Shown piece by piece: positions 23,648-31,149 of a stretch of 34,285 nt of DNA. The position numbers and the translations under genes are program-made. Location: the NCBI GenBank assembly GCA_945910815.1, contig CAMDZD010000022.1, positions 1-34,285 on the forward strand, written 5' to 3'. The stretch's first letter is position 1. Every line of letters starts with the position of its first letter. The notes beneath the pieces are model-generated. The model made no database searches. It saw only the letters and a list, made by a program, of their open reading frames with translations, and was not told where the DNA came from. The stretch comes from an uncultured Clostridia bacterium. Lineage in GTDB: Bacteria > Bacillota > Clostridia > Oscillospirales > Ruminococcaceae.

Positions 23648-25100
23648 GAAGTTCCTCCACTGTAAATCCGCCGTTCTGCATTTTCCGGAAACTCTGGCGG
23701 AATGTCGTATCTCTCATAGATTTTAAATTAAAGGGCGAAATTGGTGCAGTAAACGGAAAGCCGTAATCCTCCGTTGCACATATATTGAATAATACAGCAC
23801 TGCCGAGTAAGCTTATCCCGAAAAGTCCGAGAAGTCCGCCCGATATTAAAAAAAGAAGTCTTAGTATAGTTATACTCTGATTAAGTTCGGGAACTACAAA
23901 TCCGCTTGTTACTGCAAGTGCTATTATAGTTAGCATAGGAGTGCTGACAAGTCCCGAATTTACTGCGGAATCACCTATAATAAGCCCCCCCACTATGCTT
24001 ACTGCTCCGCCTACCGCTTTAGGAAGTCTTAAACCTGCCTCACGTATTATTTCATACATAATCAGTACGCCGAACCCCTCCGCAAGAAGTGCTATGGGAG
24101 CTTTTTTTTCGGCGTCAACAAGAATCATCAGCAGTGTACTGTTCAGAAGTTCGGGGTGATGAAGTGCTATTGATACATAAAGTGCCGGAAGAAGTATTGA
24201 TATAAAAAATGCTACATATTTTATCCAGCGTATAAAAAATGCATAATACGGCTTGAATGAGTAATCGTCAAGTGTCTGAAAGCTTTCCGTGAAGAATTTC
24301 GGAATAACTATTGCAAAAGGTACACCGTCTATTAATAAGGCAACTCTGCCCTCAATCAGCTTTGAACATAAAACATCAGGTCTTTCAGTAGTTCCCGTTG
24401 AACTGAATATTTCAAAGCTTTTGCTTTCGAGAAAAGGCCTTACATATCCCGTTGAAAGTATGCTTTCAAGATTTATTTTGTCAAGAGAATTTTTAATCTG
24501 TTTCAGAAGTCTTTCGGGAACTCTGTCCTGCATATAGCAAAGGCATATATCAGTCTGACTTTTATCGCCCATAACCATAAGTTCCATTTTGAATACGGGA
24601 CTTTTCAGCCTTCTTCTTAAAAGTGACATATTAGTTCTTACCACTTCGGAAAATCCTTCATGAGCTCCCATTATATTTGCTTCTCCGGAGGGTTCGTCTA
24701 TTCCTCTGACGGCATATCCCTGTACTCCGAATGCAAGTGCGGAATCCATTCCGTCTGCAATAAGCACTGCAAATCCGGAATTTACCGTTCTGAAAAGTTC
24801 CCCGTAATTCTTTACGGTTACACGGTCAACCGAAAGCAGAAGATTATTCTGTATATGATTGAAGAGTGCCTGTCCGCTTGGTTCACGGAGATTTATTTTT
24901 GTTATCGGGTGCAGTACAAGCTCCGTTATAGTTGATGTGGAAAGCATTCCCTCACAGCACAGCAGAACACAGTTCACACCGCCTGTCACAAATTCATTTA
25001 TAAGCAGGTCAGAGGAATTTCCGGATATTTTTTTTATTTTCTCAAGATTTTCATTGATTGACGGAATAATTCTGTCATAGTAAAAATTTTCGGTTCGCAT
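23640..25100 (-). CDS. GerAA-type spore germination protein
   Basis: A 486-residue protein of the GerA family (PF03323). The hydrophilic N-domain (about 1-280) shows NSGFAVLIADGMDSALAFGVQG, RGIDEPSGEANIMGAHEGF and RTNMSLLRRRLKSP, all strong GerAA signatures, then EGRVALLIDGVPFAIVIP. The C-terminal half has four to six membrane helices with EKKAPIALLAEGFGVLIMYEIIREAGLRLP and GAVSIVGGLIIGDSAV. The start is the ATG at 25100, 7 bases after AGAGGTG; upstream in-frame codons lack a ribosome site. It heads the gerAA-AB-AC operon. The promoter is not obvious, which might reflect a forespore sigma factor; I could not find a convincing sigma-G match. Confidence 0.93.
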   Translation of the reverse strand: MRTENFYYDRIIPSINENLEKIKKISGNSSDLLINEFVTGGVNCVLLCCEGMLSTSTITELVLHPITKINLREPSGQALFNHIQNNLLLSVDRVTVKNYGELFRTVNSGFAVLIADGMDSALAFGVQGYAVRGIDEPSGEANIMGAHEGFSEVVRTNMSLLRRRLKSPVFKMELMVMGDKSQTDICLCYMQDRVPERLLKQIKNSLDKINLESILSTGYVRPFLESKSFEIFSSTGTTERPDVLCSKLIEGRVALLIDGVPFAIVIPKFFTESFQTLDDYSFKPYYAFFIRWIKYVAFFISILLPALYVSIALHHPELLNSTLLMILVDAEKKAPIALLAEGFGVLIMYEIIREAGLRLPKAVGGAVSIVGGLIIGDSAVNSGLVSTPMLTIIALAVTSGFVVPELNQSITILRLLFLISGGLLGLFGISLLGSAVLFNICATEDYGFPFTAPISPFNLKSMRDTTFRQSFRKMQNGGFTVEELHE

Positions 25101-25199
25101 TTTAAAACACCTCTGAAATATTATTTGCACTTATCAGAAAAATAATTCATCAGTTGTTTTAAAAAACAATTATAGTATCATTTTTAGCTATAATAATAG

Positions 25200-25236
25200 T
25201 AGAAAAGATAATTTTCAAGTGCTATAATATCACTTG
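25200..25236 (+). promoter_or_regulatory. Promoter of the MATE gene with an inverted repeat framing the -10 box
   Basis: TAGAAA (25200-25205), a 17-base spacer and TATAAT (25223-25228). CAAGTG (25216-25221) and CACTTG (25231-25236) are perfect inverted repeats 9 bases apart, exactly enclosing the -10. This looks like a repressor operator. The -35 is only a moderate match. Confidence 0.55.
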
Positions 25237-25273
25237 CAAATTGAATTAAATCTTATTTAAGGGGGTTTTTAAT

Positions 25274-26662
25274 ATGACAAAGGATATGACAAGCGGAAAT
25301 TCACTTAAGCTTATTATTTCTTTCTGTATTCCGATGATTATCGGAAATCTTCTTCAGCAGTTATACAGTATGGTTGATGCTGTAATAGTCGGAAAATGCA
25401 TTGACCTTAATGCTCTCGCAGCTGTAGGTGCAACGGGTTCGATATGCTTTCTTGTAATCGGCTTTGCTACCGGAATATGCAGTGGTTTCTGTATACTTGT
25501 TTCTCAGGAATACGGTGCAAACAATTACAGCAAAATGAGAAAGTATGTTGCAAATTCATTCTGGCTCAGTTTTATTATTGCCATAATTCTGACAGTTCTT
25601 ACACTTGTTTTTATACGTCCTCTCCTTGAGCTTATGAAAACTCCTGATGATATTATACAGCAGGCTGATGAATACTTGTTTATGATTTTTGCAGGACTTT
25701 CAGTAACAATTTTCTATAATCTTCTTGCCTCAATACTCCGTGCATTGGGCGACAGCCGTTCTCCGCTGATATTCCTCGGAATTGCATCGGTAATCAATAT
25801 AATTCTGGACTATGTTTTTATAGAATTCTGTAATATGGGCGTATCGGGTGCAGGTCTTGCAACTGTTATAGCACAGGGCATTTCGACTGTTTTATGCTTT
25901 ATATACATGCGTAAGAAGTTTGACATACTTTCATTTGACAAGTCAGAGCTTGCCTTTGACATCAAGGCTTCCGGAAATCTTATGTCAATAGGAGTTCCGA
26001 TGGCTTTGCAGTATTCAATTACTGCTATCGGTTCAATAACTTTGCAGACAGCTATAAATAATCTTGGTACTGTATACGTTGCAGCTGTTACGGCAGCACA
26101 GAAAATTCAGATGATTGCACAGGGACCTATGGAGTGTCTCGGTACGGCTATGGCTACTTACTGCGGACAGAACAGAGGTGCAAGAAAATATGAACGCATT
26201 ACAAAGGGATTAAAGCAGAGTATGATTGTTTCTGTAATATACTGCGTTGTTGCATGCATTGTACTTATTGCTTTCGGTCAGTATATTTCACTTCTTTTCA
26301 TAGATAAAAATGATGTTGATGTTATAAATTATGCTATGTACTATATTAAAATAAATACTGTTACATTCCCGCTTCTTGGAGTACTCTTTATAATAAGAAA
26401 CTCACTTCAGGGTCTGGGATACAGCCTTCTCCCTATGATGGCAGGCTTTACGGAACTTATTGCAAGAGTCGGAGTAGTTGTTCTTCTGGTAGGAACATAT
26501 GGATATACTGGAATATGTGTTGCAAGTCCTGTCGCATGGCTTATGGCTGATATACTTCTTTTCATAATTGCATTCTGCAAATTCCCTGAGCTTAAAAGAG
26601 AACTTAACGGTGAATCAAATTCATATATTCCTGTATCAGATAAATGCAAGAGATGTTCATAA
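25274..26662 (+). CDS. MATE-family multidrug/toxin efflux transporter
   Basis: A 462-residue inner-membrane antiporter with twelve predicted helices in two six-helix halves. Family marks include IPMIIGNLLQQLYSMVDAVIVGK near the N-terminus, the LVSQEYGANNYSKMRKYV loop after helix 2, and in the second half ATYCGQNRGARKYERITKG. It belongs to the DinF/MepA-like MATE branch common in gut Bacillota; the exported compound is not predictable. The ribosome site AAGGGGG lies about 9 bases before the ATG. It is monocistronic, with a dyad at its promoter that suggests inducible repression. Confidence 0.93.
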   Translation: MTKDMTSGNSLKLIISFCIPMIIGNLLQQLYSMVDAVIVGKCIDLNALAAVGATGSICFLVIGFATGICSGFCILVSQEYGANNYSKMRKYVANSFWLSFIIAIILTVLTLVFIRPLLELMKTPDDIIQQADEYLFMIFAGLSVTIFYNLLASILRALGDSRSPLIFLGIASVINIILDYVFIEFCNMGVSGAGLATVIAQGISTVLCFIYMRKKFDILSFDKSELAFDIKASGNLMSIGVPMALQYSITAIGSITLQTAINNLGTVYVAAVTAAQKIQMIAQGPMECLGTAMATYCGQNRGARKYERITKGLKQSMIVSVIYCVVACIVLIAFGQYISLLFIDKNDVDVINYAMYYIKINTVTFPLLGVLFIIRNSLQGLGYSLLPMMAGFTELIARVGVVVLLVGTYGYTGICVASPVAWLMADILLFIIAFCKFPELKRELNGESNSYIPVSDKCKRCS

Positions 26663-26665
26663 TTC

Positions 26666-26697
26666 GGGCGGAGCTTTGACTCCGCCCTTGTTTTTTA
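26666..26697 (+). terminator. Rho-independent terminator of the MATE gene
   Basis: GGGCGGAG (26666-26673) pairs with CTCCGCCC (26680-26687) around a 6-base loop, followed by TTGTTTTTT. Confidence 0.93.
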
Positions 26698-26729
26698 CAT
26701 AAAATTTTCATTTGTTTCAAAAAACGGTC

Positions 26730-26768
26730 TTGATTATTTTTCCTTAATATGCTATTATATTAGCATAT
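26730..26768 (+). promoter_or_regulatory. Promoter of the CorC-like gene with an inverted repeat over the -10 box
   Basis: TTGATT (26730-26735), a 17-base spacer and TATTAT (26753-26758) with TGC before it. ATATGCTA (26747-26754) and TAGCATAT (26761-26768) form a perfect 8-bp inverted repeat with a 6-base centre across the -10, a likely operator. Confidence 0.6.
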
Positions 26769-26790
26769 ATTTTTTTAGGAAAGGTTTAAT

Positions 26791-28032
26791 ATGGATATTG
26801 GTAAATTAATTGCAATTATTTTTCTGCTGATTGGTTCAGCATTATTTTCAGGTACGGAAACGGCTTTTTCCGGTGTAAATAAAATCAGGCTTAAAAACTA
26901 TGCCTCACAGGGAAACAAAAAAGCCGAAAGAGCTTTGAAAATTGCTAATTCATTTGATGATGCACTTACGGCTGTACTTATTGGAAACAACATTGTCAAT
27001 ATTGCTATGGCATCGCTTTCGACCGTCTTTTTTACTGATATTTTCGGTGATAAAGGTGTCGGAATTTCAACAGCTGTCAGTACTGTAATAGTTCTTATTT
27101 TCGGTGAAATTCTTCCGAAATCATATGCAAAGGAAAATGCCGAAAAGCTTGCTCTGATTTTTGCGGCTCCTCTTTCTGCACTTATATTTATACTAAAGCC
27201 GTTTGTAATTATTTTCAATAAACTTTCAGGTCTGCTTAAAAGCAATAAGACTGAACCAAGCGTTACAGAAGATGAGCTTAAATGCATTATCGAGGAAATC
27301 GAAGAACAGGGAGTTCTCGAAGAACAGGAAAGTGACCTTGTTAAAAGTGCTTTGGAATTTGATGAGATTACTGTCAATGAAATACTTATCCCAAGAGTTC
27401 AGGTTGTCGGAGTCGAAAAAAATGAATCCGTTGAGGATATAAAAAATAAATTCCTTAATGAAATGTATTCAAGATTGCCCGTTTATGACAAGACTCTTGA
27501 CAATATTATCGGAATAATTACTAACAAGAGCTTTTTTAAAATGCTTAATGACGGAAAGTCAAATATATCCGAAATAATGCAGAGCGTCGCACATATATCC
27601 GACCTTAAACTTATAAGTGAAGCTCTCAAGGAAATGCAGTATAATAAAACTCATCTCGCTGTTGTAATGGATCAGTACGGAGGCACTAAGGGTATAATCA
27701 CTATGGAGGATATTATTGAGGAGCTTGTCGGTGAAATCTATGATGAAAACGATGAAGTTTCCCATGATATAGTCAGAATAAGCAGTGATGTTTATGAAGT
27801 GTCAGGATTTTTAAGTATAAGTGATATGCTTGAGGGTATGGGGCTTGATGATGATATGATTGAAAGTACATATAATTCTGTCGGAGGCTGGATTACCGAA
27901 ATTCTGGAGCATATTCCCGAAAAAGGCGAAACTGCTAAAAGCGGTATATTCAGCGTTACTGTTCTTGAGGTCAAGGAACAGACCGTTAAAAAGGTAAGAA
28001 TAAAAATCTGTACTGACGAAACTAATAGTTAA
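26791..28032 (+). CDS. CNNM/CorC-HlyC family membrane protein with CBS pair
   Basis: A 413-residue protein: DUF21/CNNM membrane domain (about 1-150, three to four helices, with SGTETAFSGVNKIRLK and GEILPKSYAKENAEKLA), a pair of CBS domains (about 195-320, with ILIPRVQVVGVEKNES, SRLPVYDKTLDNIIGII and VVMDQYGGTKGIITMEDIIEELVGEIYDE) and a C-terminal CorC_HlyC domain. Family members take part in Mg2+ efflux or homeostasis; the older label hemolysin is misleading. AGGAAAGG lies 6-13 bases before the ATG. Together with CorA at 5974 it gives the window two likely magnesium-handling proteins, not adjacent. Confidence 0.9.
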   Translation: MDIGKLIAIIFLLIGSALFSGTETAFSGVNKIRLKNYASQGNKKAERALKIANSFDDALTAVLIGNNIVNIAMASLSTVFFTDIFGDKGVGISTAVSTVIVLIFGEILPKSYAKENAEKLALIFAAPLSALIFILKPFVIIFNKLSGLLKSNKTEPSVTEDELKCIIEEIEEQGVLEEQESDLVKSALEFDEITVNEILIPRVQVVGVEKNESVEDIKNKFLNEMYSRLPVYDKTLDNIIGIITNKSFFKMLNDGKSNISEIMQSVAHISDLKLISEALKEMQYNKTHLAVVMDQYGGTKGIITMEDIIEELVGEIYDENDEVSHDIVRISSDVYEVSGFLSISDMLEGMGLDDDMIESTYNSVGGWITEILEHIPEKGETAKSGIFSVTVLEVKEQTVKKVRIKICTDETNS

Positions 28033-28099
28033 ATATTTATTTGTTTAATATAACCAAAAAAATGAAGTTTTTTTTGTGAGAAATATTTTTCAAATATAA

Positions 28100-28128
28100 T
28101 TGAAAAATAAATTTGTTTATGATATAAT
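28100..28128 (+). promoter_or_regulatory. Distal scaffoldin-cluster promoter (P1)
   Basis: TTGAAA (28100-28105), a 17-base spacer and TATAAT (28123-28128). The -35 lies in the right arm of the inverted repeat 28084-28093 / 28100-28109 (TATTTTTCAA / TTGAAAAATA), a possible operator. Confidence 0.6.
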
Positions 28129-28324
28129 AAATATATAATTTGTGAACCGGTAAGTTATGAGATTTTTTTATGCATAATTTTGCAATAAAGTTAAATTTAA
28201 TAGTTTATTAACAGAATTTACATATTTTATGCCGTGCTTTTGATTTCCCTTTTATCTTTATTGGTGAATTTGCTTAAAAAAATAAATTCTGTTTATCTAA
28301 ATTAACAAAAAATTCAAAAAGCTA

Positions 28325-28353
28325 TTTACTTTTGTGTTTCCTTATTATATAAT
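28325..28353 (+). promoter_or_regulatory. Proximal scaffoldin-cluster promoter (P2)
   Basis: TTTACT (28325-28330), a 17-base spacer and TATAAT (28348-28353), giving a start near 28360 and a leader of about 78 bases to scaC. Confidence 0.6.
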
Positions 28354-28437
28354 ATGGTTGCAGATATGCAATCAGTATTTGTTAAATTAAGTACAAGGTT
28401 ATAGCGGTTCTATTTTATATTAAGGGAGATGATAGCA

Positions 28438-29280
28438 ATGAAACTGAAAAAAATGGCTTCCGGATTGGTTTCTGTTCTCGTCCTTTCCTGCTCCGCTCTT
28501 TCTGTTATGTCTGCAAGCGGTGCTGAAGGTACTGTTAAAATATCCGCAAGCCAGGAAACTGCTTTTGCCGGTGGACAGTTTACTGTTGAAGTTTCGCTTT
28601 CCGATATACCCGAAACCGGTATTCAGGGAGCGGATTTTGCTGTGGCTTATGACAGCTCAATCGTTTCAATCGATAAGGTTGAAATAGGTTCTCTTGCTCA
28701 GACAGGTGCTGACGAAGTCGATAATATTCCGGAACTTCCCGCTTTTATGAGCAGTATTTCTAAAGAAAAAAGTGCTGTTCTGGTATCCTTTGCCGTTGCT
28801 GACAGCGATTCAAAATACTATATGCAGGGCGAAGGCGTTATGTTTACTATAACAGGTACTGTTCTTGAAAATGCTCCTGACGGCTCTGTCGCAGAATTCA
28901 ACATCGTTCCGAATCCAAGAAAAATTAACGGAAGCGGTACTGCTGAGGATAATAATAAAATCTGGCTCGGATATGATGCCGATACAAATCCTGATGACGA
29001 TGTAACAAATTATATTTATTATGATTCATCGGTTTCAAATGGTTCTGTAACCGTTTCCGGAGGTGCTTCTGACGGATTAAGAGGCGATGCTAATCTTGAC
29101 GGTTCAGTTGATATCGCTGACGTTGTTGCAATTGCTTCGTATGTAAGCGACAGTGTACAGAATCCTCTCAAATCTCAGGGAATGATTAATGCGGACGTTC
29201 AGGGCGAAGGAAACGGTATTAATGCCAATGACGCTCTTGCTGTTCAGCAGTATCTCGCCAACATAATCACAGTACTATGA
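28438..29280 (+). CDS. scaC: ScaC-like cellulosome adaptor: one cohesin, one dockerin
   Basis: A 280-residue secreted protein. Signal peptide about 1-27 (basic start, hydrophobic core, cleavage near SASGA). A single cohesin (about 31-205) runs from VKISASQETAFAGGQFTVEVSL through GADFAVAYDSSIVSI to YYDSSVSNGSVTVSG. A C-terminal dockerin (about 212-280) has a good first Ca2+ loop (GDANLDGSVDIADV) and an irregular second one (ADVQGEGNGINANDA, one residue longer, Glu at the third acidic position). In R. flavefaciens, ScaC plugs its dockerin into ScaA-type cohesins and offers a differently specific cohesin. The start is the ATG at 28438, 9 bases after AAGGGAG; an ATG at 28429 touches that site. 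Confidence 0.85.
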   Translation: MKLKKMASGLVSVLVLSCSALSVMSASGAEGTVKISASQETAFAGGQFTVEVSLSDIPETGIQGADFAVAYDSSIVSIDKVEIGSLAQTGADEVDNIPELPAFMSSISKEKSAVLVSFAVADSDSKYYMQGEGVMFTITGTVLENAPDGSVAEFNIVPNPRKINGSGTAEDNNKIWLGYDADTNPDDDVTNYIYYDSSVSNGSVTVSGGASDGLRGDANLDGSVDIADVVAIASYVSDSVQNPLKSQGMINADVQGEGNGINANDALAVQQYLANIITVL

Positions 29281-29300
29281 TTTTTTTAATTTGGTTTGTC

Positions 29301-29327
29301 CCTTAAAATGCAGAAAAGCTTTTAAGG
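29301..29327 (+). promoter_or_regulatory. Intercistronic hairpin between scaC and scaA
   Basis: CCTTAAAA (29301-29308) pairs with TTTTAAGG (29320-29327) over an 11-base loop. A T-run comes only 8 bases later, so it is at best a weak terminator; it may cap or process the polycistronic message. I see no convincing separate promoter for scaA. Confidence 0.4.
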
Positions 29328-29391
29328 ATAAATAAATTTTTATTAATGTTATTAATGGGCGAAAAGCCTAAAGAAAGGAATTTAAACTGAT

Positions 29392-31077
29392 ATGAAAAAA
29401 TTTGTTTCAACACTTACATCACTTTGCATGAGTGTTTCACTCACAGCAGGCACACTCGCTGCTTTCAGCACATCAGCAGCCGACATTTCTAATGTTCCGG
29501 TTCAGAAAACTCTTAAGCTCCTCGCTGACGGCAAGGCTAACTACACTGTTTCAGCTGAAGATATCGCTAAGGGCGACGTTGTAATCGAAGTTGGCGTATA
29601 TATCGAAGAAGATGAAGCTACAACAGGTACAGTTACTGCTAAGATGGGTATCTCTTCTGCTCCTGATGAAAGTGCTATCAAAATCACAAAGATGGGCGAT
29701 ATTTACAAGGATACTGTTGATTCATATGATTACACATTCAAGGGCGGTGCTAATGACGGTATAACAGTTACATCAACTAAGAGACTTGCTTTCTATGGTT
29801 CATACAAGAAGGCTTCAAAGAAGGTTTCAAACATCGGTTCAATCCTTGCTTCAAACGTATTTGAAAGCGAAAACAGAGCTAACTTCATCTATTCAGCAGG
29901 TGCTACTAAACCGGCATGGCTTGGTGCTACATCTGACGAATTCCCTGTTAATACATTTGAAGTAACTCTCAAGCAGAATGCTGCTCCTGGTGAATACAAG
30001 GTTGATTTCGTAAATGAATCCGAAGATGCCGGCAACGGTGCTCTCCGTAACATGACTCAGGTTGGTTTCTGGGACGTTTCAATCAAGAATCCTCTTGACA
30101 ACCTCCTCGTAGGCGGTCTTGGTCTTGAAGGTCTTACAATCACTGTTGAAGGAGATACTCCTGCTACAACAACTACAACAGCTCCTGCTGCTACAACAAC
30201 TACAACTGCTACAACTACAAAGCCGGCAGCAACTACAACAGTTACAACAGGCGGAAGTGTTACTCCAATGCCTGACGGTCTTGTATGGAAGGTTGACGAT
30301 GTAAAGCTTACACGTGAAGAACTCGTTGCAAATGACGGTCTTGTATTAGTTCCTGTTCGTGTTGCTCAGGTTTCTGACCAGATGATTGCCGGTGCTGCAT
30401 TCACATTCAAGCTCGCTGACGAACTTACATGGGAAGGCGCTGAAATGGATACAACCAACTACGCTTATGACAACTGCACAAACGTTCTTAACGAAACAGA
30501 GCCTAAGGTAAACTTTGCTTGTCCTCAGAAGAACCCGAACGGCGGTCGTGATATCGGTTATGTCTGCACAGAAGAGGGTGCAGTAATCATCGAACTCGTA
30601 GTTTCACTTCCGACAGATGTTGCTGACGGCAAGTATGACATCGATATGTTATTTGAAGGCGTTGACAGAGCTGTTGCTGATAATGACAACACAACTGCTG
30701 AAGTAACACTTATGGGCGGTTCAGTTACAATCGGTGACGTTACAGAACCTACAACAGCATCTACAACTGCTACAACTGCTACATCTACAACAAAGGCTAC
30801 AACAACTACAACAAAGGCTGGTTCTACTACAACAACAAGCAAGGTAGACCCAACAACAGGCAATGTTCTTTACGGTGACTCAAATGTTGACGGCAAGGTA
30901 AATATCGCTGACGTTGTATGCCTCAACCAGTACCTCGTTGACAATGCTAAATATGACCTCTCTGCACAGGGCAAGATTAATGCTGAAGTTAATCTCGACG
31001 GCAAGCTCACAGCAGCAGACTCAACAAGCATCATCAAGTCACTCGTTAAACTCGTAACACTTCCTGACAAGGCTTAA
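29392..31077 (+). CDS. scaA: ScaA-like scaffoldin: N-terminal domain, one cohesin, C-terminal dockerin
   Basis: A 561-residue secreted scaffoldin. Signal peptide about 1-29 (TSAAD cut). An N-terminal domain of unknown type (about 30-250) ends in beta strands reminiscent of a cohesin fold (NTFEVTLKQNAAPGEYKVDF, LEGLTITVEG). A Thr-rich linker (coded by 30160-30258), a cohesin (30277-30738, 154 residues) and a second Thr/Ala/Lys linker lead to a dockerin (30862-31074). Its loops are GDSNVDGKVNIADV and AEVNLDGKLTAAD. R. flavefaciens ScaA proteins I remember carry two or three cohesins; only one is here. By analogy the dockerin binds ScaB and the cohesin receives enzymes or ScaC. Codon use indicates high expression. 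Confidence 0.87.
   Translation: MKKFVSTLTSLCMSVSLTAGTLAAFSTSAADISNVPVQKTLKLLADGKANYTVSAEDIAKGDVVIEVGVYIEEDEATTGTVTAKMGISSAPDESAIKITKMGDIYKDTVDSYDYTFKGGANDGITVTSTKRLAFYGSYKKASKKVSNIGSILASNVFESENRANFIYSAGATKPAWLGATSDEFPVNTFEVTLKQNAAPGEYKVDFVNESEDAGNGALRNMTQVGFWDVSIKNPLDNLLVGGLGLEGLTITVEGDTPATTTTTAPAATTTTTATTTKPAATTTVTTGGSVTPMPDGLVWKVDDVKLTREELVANDGLVLVPVRVAQVSDQMIAGAAFTFKLADELTWEGAEMDTTNYAYDNCTNVLNETEPKVNFACPQKNPNGGRDIGYVCTEEGAVIIELVVSLPTDVADGKYDIDMLFEGVDRAVADNDNTTAEVTLMGGSVTIGDVTEPTTASTTATTATSTTKATTTTTKAGSTTTTSKVDPTTGNVLYGDSNVDGKVNIADVVCLNQYLVDNAKYDLSAQGKINAEVNLDGKLTAADSTSIIKSLVKLVTLPDKA
30277..30738 (+). repeat. ScaA cohesin module (copy A of a duplicated module)
   Basis: Encodes 154 residues from GLVWKVDDVKLTREELVAND to GGSVTIGD. 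The ScaB module at 31324-31785 has the same length and differs, by my hand count, at about 19 residues. The DNA is also closely similar, including long identical runs at the 5' side. Confidence 0.85.
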
Positions 31078-31090
31078 TAAAAAAAATAAA

Positions 31091-31110
31091 ATTTATTTTC
31101 CGAAATAAAT
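31091..31110 (+). promoter_or_regulatory. Small AT hairpin between scaA and scaB
   Basis: ATTTATTT (31091-31098) pairs with AAATAAAT (31103-31110) around TCCG, 14 bases after the scaA stop. There is no T-run, so readthrough into scaB is expected. The 72-base gap holds the scaB ribosome site AAAGGA (31137-31142) and no clear promoter. Confidence 0.35.
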
Positions 31111-31149
31111 ATAATGCAGTTTGAGTATTGACTCGGAAAGGAAATGCTA

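Larger units (their letters stand above)
28033..28437 (+). promoter_or_regulatory. 405-base AT-rich control region before the scaffoldin cluster
   Basis: No gene is seen here. An A-run/T-run hairpin (28055-28061 / 28068-28074) and an AT stem (28084-28093 / 28100-28109) may weakly end the upstream CorC-like transcript. Two promoters follow, at 28100-28128 and 28325-28353, so the more distal would give a leader of about 300 bases. A short dyad TTGCA-GATA-TGCAA (28358-28371) lies at the expected start of the second. I recognise no riboswitch. Confidence 0.6.

Noticed and set aside
25101..25199. Sigma-G type promoter for the ger operon
   Set aside because: I searched the minus strand for -35 and -10 elements like GNATR and CATNNTA and found no pair with suitable spacing; only AT-rich partial matches.
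30160..30258. ACA/ACT trinucleotide runs as a microsatellite or mobile element
   Set aside because: They are in-frame Thr codons of scaffoldin linkers, as expected in this protein class.
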